Below are positions 29,127 through 37,877 of a stretch of 64,000 nt of DNA, in pieces. The notes under the pieces are model-generated. The model searched no databases, was not told where the DNA came from, and was given only the letters and a program-made list of their open reading frames with translations. Source of the DNA: Bacteroidota bacterium. Lineage in GTDB: Bacteria; Bacteroidota; Bacteroidia; Bacteroidales; UBA4417. A program made the translations under genes and the position numbers. Numbering within the stretch: the first letter of the stretch is position 1; each line of letters starts with the position of its first letter. The stretch spans positions 161,594 to 225,593 of the forward strand of contig JACAAZ010000002.1 in NCBI GenBank assembly GCA_013376995.1, given 5' to 3'.

Positions 29127-31244
29127 TTACCAGGTCACCTGAATTTTGCGGGAAGCACAAACTGTATTTCCGTCTGAAATAGTTACCAGGTATAGGCCAG
29201 GAGATAGCTCTTTCGCAGGATAACTGAAAATTCCTTCGTTCGTTTCCAGGGGAAACTCTCCAGTTTTTATTCCATTTAAACTGGTAATCATTAATATTAA
29301 TTTGTCATTGGATTCAGGAAACTTGTAAGAGACCCGGATCTCATCATTTGCAGGATTTGGATGCACCAGGCATATGTTTTGCTCATTTGAATCTATTCGA
29401 TTATTTTCCGGTAAATTAAGAGATATACCATTTTCATTATAAATTGTCAGTCCGCAATGCTCACTTCCAATCCAAATATTTCCTGATTTATCTGCACGGA
29501 TGCATTGCATAATCCCAATCTGCATTCCAGAATTTTCATACTGGAAAACTTCCCACTGCTGCCCGTCAAATCTTACCAGGTTATCAAAATAACTTATAAG
29601 CCATACAACTCCATTGGAATCTACATCAACAGTTGAAATATAATTATCAGGTAATAAGCTGTTATCCTTGGTATAGATATCCCAGTTTATTCCGTCGAAT
29701 CTGGCTAAACCGTTATTAGTTGCTATCCAGGTATCATTTTCATTCACGGCTATATCCCGGATTACGTCTGAGGGAATAGGGGAATTTTCCATGTTGTAAG
29801 TAACCCAACCTGATTCTACTTTGATAACAAGTCCATTATTGGTCCCCGCTACAATATATCCGTTTGAATTTACAGCCAGGCAATTGACCTGCATTGAAGG
29901 AAAATTCTGTAACCAGGATGAATAATAAGTGGCATTAATACCATCAAAATCTATTAATCCGGGGTATGCAGACATCCAGAGGTGATTATTCTTATCGAAA
30001 CAAAGATGAGTAATGTCATTGTTAAATATGGGATTAGTTGGGATATACTTTCGATGCCAGGTAGTGTTTTCAAAATAAGATATACCTTGGTCATGACCTG
30101 CATAAATATTGTTTGACTGGTCATCAGCAAAGCAGTACGGGTTTATAATGGATACATCATCCGAAGTATAATTTGTCCAGGTATTGTTTGTAAACCTGTT
30201 TATATTGTAATTCCCGGCTATCCAGGTTGACTGATCTTTTGAATGAAAAACATTCAAGCTATTGTATCCCTTAAATCCACATTCAGCTGTATTGAGGAAA
30301 TGCCATTCGCTTCCATCAAACGTTGCTGATTTCAATGCTGAAACATATAATTCGTCATTTTCATCCACAGCGAGGTACCTGATATACTTTAAACTATCCA
30401 GGGGTGGACTGGCATACTGCAGACTCCAATTATTGCCATCGTAATAATACAGATCTCCTGGGTAGGTAGCCAGCCAGTAAGTTCCGGTTGTGGTATTACC
30501 ATCAAAGGAACTAACATCAAAAAGTCTCCTACCAGGTACAAGTGTATCAATCACCTTCCAGGCTGTAAAATCTGTGATTGTCAGCCCACTGCTAGAATGG
30601 CCGATCCATATCTTTCCATCCTGGAAAGCTTTGATAAACCTTATATTATTGCTAAGCAGAGGTGAATTGGATGTATTATACTGAATGAAATCAGATCCAT
30701 TAAAAGCCCAAATTCCCTCTGCACCTATAAGGACCCGATCATTTGCATCAATTGCTATGTTATAAGGTAAGTAACCGGTTGTCATTTCCTGCGGAAAGGC
30801 AAAGGATGTCCAATTGGTTCCGTCAAATTTTACAAGGTAAAATTCAAATCCGAACCAGAGATTATTTTGTGAGTCAACGGTTACAGAAACAGCAAAGTTA
30901 TTTGGTAATGGAGTGTTGGCTGTATTATACCAGGTCCAGGAATCACCTTCTAAACACGCAATACCTTTTGAATCACAGACAAGCCATAGCCTTCCGGTTT
31001 TATCCAGGCACATACTGATGATCCTTGTAAATGGGATTCCGGAATTTGCATGGTTATAAAATGTTGTATCTGAAGTTAATTTATTAATACACATTAATCC
31101 GCCGACCGATGAAAGCCAGATTTTATTCCCATCCGGGACAATAGTCATTACTGAACGTGTATCAGAGATGTTCTTCCATTGGGTTTGAGCATACAATGAT
31201 TGATAAATAAGAAAGAAGATGAGATACAATAACCAGTTTTTCAT
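29127..31244 (-). CDS. T9SS-exported two-component-regulator-type propeller protein
   Basis: The 705-residue product has a signal peptide (MKNWLLYLIFFLIYQSLYAQ) and then about 14 blades with the Reg_prop pattern, for example (N)-x-LW-(F/V)-x-x-(E/D) and WIGSEHCGLTIY-type motifs, which in hybrid two-component systems form the periplasmic sensor. No kinase follows: the C-terminus is a T9SS type A sorting domain (VHPNPANDEIRVSY, LSPGLYLVTISDGN). It is therefore a secreted or surface propeller and not a kinase. It converges with the MORN protein, with 13 bp between the stop codons. Confidence 0.87.
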   Translation of the reverse strand: MKNWLLYLIFFLIYQSLYAQTQWKNISDTRSVMTIVPDGNKIWLSSVGGLMCINKLTSDTTFYNHANSGIPFTRIISMCLDKTGRLWLVCDSKGIACLEGDSWTWYNTANTPLPNNFAVSVTVDSQNNLWFGFEFYLVKFDGTNWTSFAFPQEMTTGYLPYNIAIDANDRVLIGAEGIWAFNGSDFIQYNTSNSPLLSNNIRFIKAFQDGKIWIGHSSSGLTITDFTAWKVIDTLVPGRRLFDVSSFDGNTTTGTYWLATYPGDLYYYDGNNWSLQYASPPLDSLKYIRYLAVDENDELYVSALKSATFDGSEWHFLNTAECGFKGYNSLNVFHSKDQSTWIAGNYNINRFTNNTWTNYTSDDVSIINPYCFADDQSNNIYAGHDQGISYFENTTWHRKYIPTNPIFNNDITHLCFDKNNHLWMSAYPGLIDFDGINATYYSSWLQNFPSMQVNCLAVNSNGYIVAGTNNGLVIKVESGWVTYNMENSPIPSDVIRDIAVNENDTWIATNNGLARFDGINWDIYTKDNSLLPDNYISTVDVDSNGVVWLISYFDNLVRFDGQQWEVFQYENSGMQIGIMQCIRADKSGNIWIGSEHCGLTIYNENGISLNLPENNRIDSNEQNICLVHPNPANDEIRVSYKFPESNDKLILMITSLNGIKTGEFPLETNEGIFSYPAKELSPGLYLVTISDGNTVCASRKIQVTW

Positions 31245-31407
31245 ATTTAATAATTTGATTATAAATAAATTCCCGAATTATATATTAAAATTAGTGCAAA
31301 AATGTCTTTGACATTGAATTTAGAATAAATAATTGAAGTACTCTATAGTTTGTCTTCCAACTTTCTGTTTTTTTCTTTGTTTCACTAGCAAACTAAAAAT
31401 ACTTTCT

Positions 31408-32427
31408 ATGGTAAATACTACAATGTGGGTAAAAGCACTTAAAATCATCCCGCAAATAACGAAAGAAGAATGGAAAGGGCTGGATATCATCTCCCGATGG
31501 CTTATCGCCAGCCGTGCTGCCGTCTTTATTATGACCGCCCTTGCAGGGGCAATCGGTGGACTTCTGGCATACAGGAACGGTAGTTTTTCATGGCATCTTT
31601 TTGCGCTGTCTGTTCTGGGAATTGTCCTCGCCCATGCTACCAACAATATGCTGAATGATTACGTGGATCATACAAAAGGAGTTGATAAAGACAATTATTT
31701 CCGCTCACAATATGGTCCGCAGGCTTTGGAGCATGGACTACTGACCAAATCCGGCCTGATGGGTTACATTGTTGTTACCGGATTGATAGCCAGCCTTATC
31801 GGTTCCTATCTCATCCTTGTGACCGGTTGGTCAGCTCTCTGGCTTTTCCTTGCGGGAATGCTGTTCCTGCTGTTTTATACCTGGCCATTGAAATATTACG
31901 GCCTGGGAGAACCTTCAGTAATCCTCGTTTGGGGCCCGCTTATGGTTGGCGGCACCTATTTCGTTGTTTCAGGCGGACATTGGGATAACTGGGTAGTCCT
32001 GGTCAGCCTCGTGTATGCGTTGGGACCCACAACTGTTCTTTTTGGTAAACATACCGATAAGCTTGAGCAAGATAAGAAAAAGGGAATCTACACCTTGCCG
32101 GTTGTCATAGGCCAGAAAGCTGCAAGGTATTCAACCATTGTACTTTGGGTAATGCAATATGTATTTATTTTCATGTTGGTATTCAGCGGGAAATTGGGAA
32201 TATCCATGCTTCTTGTTTTGCTGGCCCTTCCGCAGCTTATATCAACGGTGAAAGTATTCCTGAAGCAACGACCGCTTAATAAACCTGAAGGTAAGGATGG
32301 AGAAGGATGGCCTCTTTACCTGGTATCTCATGCTTTTATCTATAACCGCAGATTTGGTTTGCTATTCCTGCTTGGACTGATACTGGATGTGATCTTCTTT
32401 AAAACCGGGATACTTCAGATATTCTAA
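31408..32427 (+). CDS. UbiA-family prenyltransferase (MenA-like)
   Basis: UbiA-family enzymes prenylate aromatic or lipid acceptors in the membrane; the MenA branch makes demethylmenaquinone. The start is placed at ATG 31408 (MVNTTMWVKALKI); a TTG at 31333 would add residues that do not fit the family. The 339-residue product has eight or nine predicted membrane helices and the two Asp-rich motifs NNMLNDYVDHTKGVDKDN and KHTDKLEQDKKKG that bind Mg-diphosphate. Whether this is MenA or another UbiA member cannot be decided from sequence alone. A strong terminator follows at 32446. Confidence 0.88.
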   Translation: MVNTTMWVKALKIIPQITKEEWKGLDIISRWLIASRAAVFIMTALAGAIGGLLAYRNGSFSWHLFALSVLGIVLAHATNNMLNDYVDHTKGVDKDNYFRSQYGPQALEHGLLTKSGLMGYIVVTGLIASLIGSYLILVTGWSALWLFLAGMLFLLFYTWPLKYYGLGEPSVILVWGPLMVGGTYFVVSGGHWDNWVVLVSLVYALGPTTVLFGKHTDKLEQDKKKGIYTLPVVIGQKAARYSTIVLWVMQYVFIFMLVFSGKLGISMLLVLLALPQLISTVKVFLKQRPLNKPEGKDGEGWPLYLVSHAFIYNRRFGLLFLLGLILDVIFFKTGILQIF

Positions 32428-32445
32428 CCCACACACAGAAATGAA

Positions 32446-32480
32446 AAAAGGAGTTGAATCAATCTTGTTCAACTCCTTTT
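32446..32480. terminator. Bidirectional rho-independent terminator
   Basis: A 13-bp stem AAAAGGAGTTGAA/TTCAACTCCTTTT with a 9-nt loop, A-rich on the left and T-rich on the right, between two convergent genes. It can work on both strands. Confidence 0.9.
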
Positions 32481-32495
32481 AATTTTAATAGTTTC

Positions 32496-33986
32496 TTACA
32501 ACAGAACAGCTTCCAATACCTTAAAGGCTATAAGGTAGGAAAAATAGATTGCAAGGATCATCAGTATGGAATACCCCAATGCCTTATCGGGTGGGGTTTT
32601 CTTAATCGCCGGGATACCTTTGTACAGGATGTACCACATATAACCGAATCCAATCAGGATTGCAAGGAACCGTATAACAGGGTACAAGCCGATGATAAAA
32701 AACACCCAAACGGGTGTAAAAGCATAACAAATCAACTGGAAGGAACGGTTAAAATTCTTCTCTGAGTCAAGGGAGGGTGCCAGGTATTCCGAAACATAAG
32801 TTGCTAGTACCAGCACTCCGAAAGGTACCAGGAAACGCAGGATGGAACTGGTTAAGGCATAGTAAAAAGAAATATCCTTTAGAAAGAAGTAATAGGAAAT
32901 AAATGTTACCACTGCCGGGATCAGGGCAAGGATCAAGGCATAGCCTGTTATAAGTTTCCTGCGGTCAGGAGTTTCCTGCTCTATATGTTCCCATTCCTGC
33001 ACAGGATGGGTAATAAGTCCGATTACCCTTTTAATAAGGCTTACGTTGCCGGTTTCCTTACCTGAATAGCTTTCGGTTACAGGTTTTTGATGGGCAGGCG
33101 GCCTCCAGGATGGAGTTTGTCCGTCAGCCGGCTGATTAGTAGTTGGAGGTGCAATGGGTACCGGAATTACAGGGACTGATTCCTGAACAGGATTTTGGCT
33201 TTGATAGGGTGCACGCCAGTCGGGTGCAAGAGGCTTGGCTGCCGGTGGTGCATAAGGTTCAGGAGTAGATTTCTCCGTTTCCTTTTCAATGCCCTGATTT
33301 TTATACGGTGTGTGCCAACCAGTGTCTGCAGGTATGGATGAAGGTGTAATGAGTGGCTCAGAAAATGATTCTCCTGATTCCTGCTGCATGTTCGGCGCAG
33401 GGATGGAAGTGCGCCAGTCGGGAGAAATGGGCTTTGCTGCAGGCGGTAAATAAGGCCCTGGTGATGGGATTGTTTTTTCCTCTAAAATTGAAGTAGCATC
33501 CGGAATTTTAATGACCGGATCCGGAATAACATCTTTTACTGTTATTGCTTCAGGTTCTACTTCTGGTTCAAACTCAGGTTCAGCGGGGGCTAATGATTCA
33601 ACTTCAATTTCTGGTTCAACTTTTAAATCATCAGCTGTTGTAGTTATTTCCTCGGGTTCAACTTCCACCTTTCGATCAGCGTCGACTACCGGCTCAATTT
33701 CTTCTTCCGGTTCATCCGGTAAATCATCTGCTGCTAGAGGTAATTCTACATGTTCGGGCTGAATGTCATCAACAGGCTCAACAATATCCGGAATTTCTTC
33801 TTCCGTAACTGGCGCTTCAGAAGCTACTTCCAGGATAACGGAAGGTTGGGAAACAGGCTTAACTTCATCTTCCAGGGGCTGATCCTCATCCTCATCCTCC
33901 TGGACAATTGAGAGATTATAACCGCAGGAGTAGCAGAAGTTTGCTCCTGGTACAAGGTCAGATCCACATCGGGGACAAAACTTCAT
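32496..33986 (-). CDS. Zinc-ribbon and Yip1-domain membrane protein
   Basis: The 496-residue protein begins with a zinc ribbon (Cys4, Cys7, Cys18, Cys21). A long disordered linker follows: residues 28-170 are rich in Glu, Val and Pro, and about 170-320 hold four degenerate repeats with a central Trp (DWRTSIPA, GWHTPYKN, DWRAPYQS, SWRPPAHQ), partly with PPAAKP. From about 345 to the end are five or so transmembrane helices of the Yip1 type. Bacterial Yip1 proteins are of unknown function. It is the last gene of a minus-strand run with the DUF2752 and GYF_2/CD225 genes. Confidence 0.82.
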   Translation of the reverse strand: MKFCPRCGSDLVPGANFCYSCGYNLSIVQEDEDEDQPLEDEVKPVSQPSVILEVASEAPVTEEEIPDIVEPVDDIQPEHVELPLAADDLPDEPEEEIEPVVDADRKVEVEPEEITTTADDLKVEPEIEVESLAPAEPEFEPEVEPEAITVKDVIPDPVIKIPDATSILEEKTIPSPGPYLPPAAKPISPDWRTSIPAPNMQQESGESFSEPLITPSSIPADTGWHTPYKNQGIEKETEKSTPEPYAPPAAKPLAPDWRAPYQSQNPVQESVPVIPVPIAPPTTNQPADGQTPSWRPPAHQKPVTESYSGKETGNVSLIKRVIGLITHPVQEWEHIEQETPDRRKLITGYALILALIPAVVTFISYYFFLKDISFYYALTSSILRFLVPFGVLVLATYVSEYLAPSLDSEKNFNRSFQLICYAFTPVWVFFIIGLYPVIRFLAILIGFGYMWYILYKGIPAIKKTPPDKALGYSILMILAIYFSYLIAFKVLEAVLL

Positions 33987-34109
33987 GGGAATCTAAATTT
34001 ATATCCTGTTTCCTAACAATTTTAAACAGCCTTCCTGTTAGCCGATCTGGCTCTGACAGGCCTGTGATTAGCAAATATACTACGATTGTGTAATAATATC
34101 AATTGTTTG

Positions 34110-34490
34110 CTAAAGGTTACGCAAAATCCACCAGGCAAAGACGATGATCGCATCGATTATGATGGCGGTTTTTCCATACAGTATCTTCCTGATCCGGGGA
34201 TATAAATCAGCAAGCCTTGTATAGTCAAATAAAAAGCCCCCGATGATATAAGGAATGGCAATCACCATCAGAGGATTGGACTTGAATGCTTCCGTAAATT
34301 CAAGGTTCAGCAGATGATGGATTGCGCGTTGCGATCCGCATCCCGGGCATTTATATCCGGTAATCCAGTAAAATGGACATTTAGGAAAGAGGGAATAATT
34401 GGCAGGATCCAGGGAATAATATACCAGGATCAATACCAGGAGGACAAGGATAAGCAGGGAAGATCTAAAAGTTAGGTGTAAACTTTTCAA
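34110..34490 (-). CDS. DUF2752 membrane protein
   Basis: The 126-residue product has three hydrophobic helices (about 10-26, 70-90, 106-122) and the DUF2752 signature CPFYWITGYKCPGCGSQRAI, with Cys residues that may bind metal or form disulfides. The function of DUF2752 is unknown. Its start lies 26 bp inside the 3' end of the GYF_2/CD225 gene, so expression is coupled. The trio with the upstream GYF_2/CD225 and downstream zinc-ribbon/Yip1 genes looks like one operon of small membrane proteins. Confidence 0.87.
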   Translation of the reverse strand: MKSLHLTFRSSLLILVLLVLILVYYSLDPANYSLFPKCPFYWITGYKCPGCGSQRAIHHLLNLEFTEAFKSNPLMVIAIPYIIGGFLFDYTRLADLYPRIRKILYGKTAIIIDAIIVFAWWILRNL

Positions 34491-34995
34491 AACTGCTCCC
34501 GTTATTCATGGCAAAAAAGAAAATGGCAACAAAGTAAATGATGTAGAGGATAAGTATACCAATCCCAATCCAGAAACCTATCTTGGTCCATTTCCCGGCT
34601 TCACTGGAAGCTTGCAGTGCACCTTGGTAATCGCCTGCATAATGACGTGACTCAACTTTGGCAGCATAAATAATTCCCGCAATGCCGAAAGGAAGGCAGC
34701 AAAACAAGGTTACCAGGATAGATTCAACTAACCATGTTTTGGGTGGCCTGTTTACAGAATAAACCGGTTGAGGGGAGGTTGTATAGGAAGGCTGCCTTGG
34801 AATTTCCTGGGGTGGAGGAGGCATTCCTGCTCTTCCTGAAAGTAATTCGGCTAGTTCCGGCAATTCACTCGCGGGAGCCCATCCGCTCATTCCGGCATGC
34901 CACATCCTGGTTGCAGGAGTAATGTTCTTATCCTTTAATTGTTCAAGCGAAAAAGGCCCGTAATTCGTTGTGCCGTCCGTGTAATAAAAATCCAT
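34465..34995 (-). CDS. GYF_2 and CD225/dispanin membrane protein
   Basis: The 176-residue product has an N-terminal GYF_2 domain (about 1-55: FYYTDGTTNYGPFSLEQL with MWHAGMSGWAPASELPEL), a proline-rich linker (about 58-85) and two transmembrane helices of the CD225 dispanin family (SILVTLFCCLPFGIAGIIYA, then a second helix near 135-160). Such proteins are common in Bacteroidota and their role is unknown. The gene overlaps the DUF2752 gene by 26 bp. Confidence 0.88.
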   Translation of the reverse strand: MDFYYTDGTTNYGPFSLEQLKDKNITPATRMWHAGMSGWAPASELPELAELLSGRAGMPPPPQEIPRQPSYTTSPQPVYSVNRPPKTWLVESILVTLFCCLPFGIAGIIYAAKVESRHYAGDYQGALQASSEAGKWTKIGFWIGIGILILYIIYFVAIFFFAMNNGSSFEKFTPNF

Positions 34996-35105
34996 GATTA
35001 CTAAATTTGATTGTATACAAATATAAACTGATTGTTAGTTAGTTGAGCAGTCTTTCTAAGGATATGGTTTACGCCTGTAATCTAACAGGAAATTATGATT
35101 CAAGT

Positions 35106-37292
35106 TTACCACTTTTTACGCTGTATCCCTTCCTTTACCTGTTCAAAATCCATCTGCTTCTTTTGCATATCTATCTTCTTCACCCTTATGCGGATCGCAT
35201 CACCAAGGCGGTAAACCTTACCTGATCGCTGGCCGATGATCCTGTAATTTTCATCATCCAGGTAATAGAAATCGTCGTTCATATTCCTCAGCGGGATCAT
35301 ACCCTCGCATTTGCTTTCAGTAAGTTCCACATAAATCCCCCATTTGCTTACTCCTGATATCAATCCGTCGAACTCCTCCCCTATCCTTTCCATAAGATAT
35401 TCGGCCTGTTTATACTTGACACTTGCACGTTCAGCTTCCATGGCCTTTCTTTCCATCTCGGATGAATGGACACAGTAACCCTCATATTCTTCTTTGTTGA
35501 CGGAAGGTTTTCCATCCAGGTACCATTGCAGTAAGCGGTGGACCATCAAATCAGGATACCTGCGGATGGGAGAAGTAAAATGGGTGTAAAAGTTAAAGGA
35601 AAGCCCGTAATGGCCTATGTTCTGGGTGGAATATTCAGCCCGCATCATGGTGCGGATTGCAATGGTTTCGATCATGTTCTCCTCCCCTTTTCCCAGGATG
35701 TTCTCAAAAAGGCTGTTGAAGGAAGAGGTTATGCTTTTGCGGCTGCTGGTCTGGAATTTATACCCCAGTTTTTTCAGGAATTCCGAAAAGTTTGCAAGTT
35801 TATCAGGATTGGGTTCATCATGTACCCGGTAAACAAATGTTTTAGCTTCCCCCTCCCCTTTCCGATCGCCGATCTTTTGAGCCACTTTCCGGTTTGCAAG
35901 CAGCATAAAATCTTCAATCAGCCAGTTGGCTTCTTTTTGCTCCTTGATCATCACTCCGAGTGGCTTTCCTTTGTCATCCAGCTGAAATTTCACTTCCTGC
36001 GATTTAAAGGCAATGGATCCTTTCCTGAACCGGTCCTCCCTAAGCTTAGACGACAATTTATGCAACACCATCAGTTCATCTTTGTAATCGCCTTCGGCTC
36101 CTTCAATCATTACCTGCACCTCCTCATAGGAATAACGCCTGTTGGAATTGATAACCGTTCTTCCGAACCATTCATCCAATACCTCAGCCTTTTCATTCAT
36201 TTTGAATATAGCGGAAAAACAAAGCTTATCTTCATTCGGGCGCAGCGAACATATAAGGTTCGACAGCTGTTCGGGAAGCATAGGGATGGTGCGGTCAACC
36301 AGGTAAATGGATGTTCCCCTGTCAAATGCTTCCGTGTCTATTGCTGAACCGGGTCTTACATAATGCGAAACATCGGCAATATGCACACCTACTTCCCAAT
36401 TACCATCAGCCAATTTCTGCAGCGACAGTGCATCGTCAAAATCCTTGGCATCTACCGGGTCGATTGTGCAGGTCCAAATTTTCCTGAAGTCTTTGCGCTT
36501 CTTGACTTCTGATTCGGCAACTTCATTCTTTATTTTCTTCGCTTCATCTTCGGCAGCTTTCGGGAATTTCAGAGGAAAATCGAACTCCGCAAGGATGGAA
36601 TTCATTTCCACATTATTGTCGCCGGGTTCCCCAAGCACATGAATGATTTCGCCGATAGGATTTGTCGCCTGTTCGGGCCATTCGGTGATATGGGCTACTA
36701 CCTTTTGACCGTCTTTGGCTCCTTTAAGCGAATTCAGCGGAATATAGATATCTACAGGAATGCTTGAACTATCCGGGACCAGGAATGCGAATCGTTTGGA
36801 AACCCGAATGATTCCAACAAACTGTTTCCTGGCCCTTTCGACGATCTCTACGATCATTCCTTCGGTTTTCCGGTCCTTACGCTTCGGGAACAGGTGTACT
36901 TTCACCTTATCGCCATTCAATGCATGGTGCGTATTGCTGGGGGCAATGTAGACATCTTCAGGAAGATCCCGGGTAATAACGAAAGCCTTACCGGTGTTCT
37001 TCATATCAACGATCCCGCTGATCGTATTGGCCTTGGTAACTGCCGCTATGAGCTGAGGGTTCAGCTTATACTTGCCACGGTTGGTTTCTACCAGGGAGCC
37101 CTGAGTTGTTAGTTCCTCCAACGCTTTTCGGATTTGTTCCTTTTCGCGTTTATCGGAAATTCCAAGCTGGGATGAAGTCTGCTTGTAATTGAAACCTGAA
37201 TTTGGCCTTTCTGAAAAAAAAGAGAATACTAAATTGACAAAAGCGTTCCTTGCTGTATCAGGACCAGTGTTTTTTTTGATTTTTTTTGGCAT
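35106..37292 (-). CDS. rnr: Ribonuclease R
   Basis: RNase R is a processive 3'-5' exoribonuclease that degrades structured RNA and helps in rRNA and tmRNA quality control. The 728-residue protein has an N-terminal winged helix, two cold-shock domains, the RNB catalytic domain with the Asp cluster DPVDAKDFDDAL, and a C-terminal S1 domain (FDGLISGVSKWGIYVELTES). The length is a little shorter than E. coli RNase R because the basic tail is short. Order and motifs leave little doubt. The DUF1801 gene lies 25 bp upstream on the same strand. Confidence 0.96.
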   Translation of the reverse strand: MPKKIKKNTGPDTARNAFVNLVFSFFSERPNSGFNYKQTSSQLGISDKREKEQIRKALEELTTQGSLVETNRGKYKLNPQLIAAVTKANTISGIVDMKNTGKAFVITRDLPEDVYIAPSNTHHALNGDKVKVHLFPKRKDRKTEGMIVEIVERARKQFVGIIRVSKRFAFLVPDSSSIPVDIYIPLNSLKGAKDGQKVVAHITEWPEQATNPIGEIIHVLGEPGDNNVEMNSILAEFDFPLKFPKAAEDEAKKIKNEVAESEVKKRKDFRKIWTCTIDPVDAKDFDDALSLQKLADGNWEVGVHIADVSHYVRPGSAIDTEAFDRGTSIYLVDRTIPMLPEQLSNLICSLRPNEDKLCFSAIFKMNEKAEVLDEWFGRTVINSNRRYSYEEVQVMIEGAEGDYKDELMVLHKLSSKLREDRFRKGSIAFKSQEVKFQLDDKGKPLGVMIKEQKEANWLIEDFMLLANRKVAQKIGDRKGEGEAKTFVYRVHDEPNPDKLANFSEFLKKLGYKFQTSSRKSITSSFNSLFENILGKGEENMIETIAIRTMMRAEYSTQNIGHYGLSFNFYTHFTSPIRRYPDLMVHRLLQWYLDGKPSVNKEEYEGYCVHSSEMERKAMEAERASVKYKQAEYLMERIGEEFDGLISGVSKWGIYVELTESKCEGMIPLRNMNDDFYYLDDENYRIIGQRSGKVYRLGDAIRIRVKKIDMQKKQMDFEQVKEGIQRKKW

Positions 37293-37317
37293 TTCGGTGA
37301 ATGCAAATAGGATAAGA

Positions 37318-37686
37318 TTATTTCTTTTTGGATTTTACTTTTTCAAGGTTTTCATTGACCCTGTAAGCTACCATTTTCCTGACCAGGTCGAGGGGGATAG
37401 GTTTATCGAGGGGAAACTGAACTGTTCCTTTTGAGACCTGGTATCCCGTTAGTTCATGCTTAAATGCAGCGATACCCGAACCTGTCGGGTAGAACCCGAT
37501 GTGCCTGGAATATGCAGCAAACCAAACCAGCATTCCGTGGAATTTGAATCCCGGCATACCATAACTGATAACTTCTATAGCACCGGGCGCTGTTTCCATA
37601 ACAACTGCACGGATCTGTTCCAGCAGTTGTTGGGTAGATTCAGGAAAAGTTGAAATATAGGCTTCAAAGTTTAACGGCTTCTCCAT
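37318..37686 (-). CDS. DUF1801 (YdhG-like) protein
   Basis: I chose the ATG at 37686 (MEKPLNFEAYISTFPES); a TTG at 37716 extends the frame by ten residues but fits the family less well. The roughly 122-residue soluble product matches the DUF1801/YdhG family, also found in putative iron chaperones, with the family pattern EVISYGMPGFKF and HIGFYPTGSG, plus a basic Lys-rich tail. Its function is not established. It directly precedes rnr on the same strand and may share a transcript with it. Confidence 0.85.
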   Translation of the reverse strand: MEKPLNFEAYISTFPESTQQLLEQIRAVVMETAPGAIEVISYGMPGFKFHGMLVWFAAYSRHIGFYPTGSGIAAFKHELTGYQVSKGTVQFPLDKPIPLDLVRKMVAYRVNENLEKVKSKKK

Positions 37687-37751
37687 AAGTTGCAGGTTTC
37701 GCAGGAAGTTTGACAAATGTAAATCTACAAAAATATCGATTCGTTTTCTTT

Positions 37752-37790
37752 AAAAAGGCCCTGAATCCTTAGCTCTCAGAGAGGGACCTT
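37752..37790 (-). terminator. Probable rho-independent terminator of the ABC ATPase gene
   Basis: On the minus strand, AAGGTCCCT is followed about 18 nt later by AGGGCCTTTTTA: a near-perfect stem with one unpaired base and a T5 run. It lies 88 bp after the stop of the ABC ATPase gene. Confidence 0.55.
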
Positions 37791-37877
37791 ACCCATATCA
37801 ACAGCTTTTTAACCAGAATGTTGTTCCCGGAATTCAACAGGAAAAAATCTTGATCTGGCATTAAGTTCTGCTGGGAA

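Noticed and set aside
29127..31244. Hybrid two-component histidine kinase
   Set aside because: Only the propeller part is present; the C-terminus is a T9SS sorting domain and no kinase motif is seen.
35538..36347. 269-residue plus-strand ORF inside rnr
   Set aside because: Antisense to a clear RNase R; no start context or family recognised.
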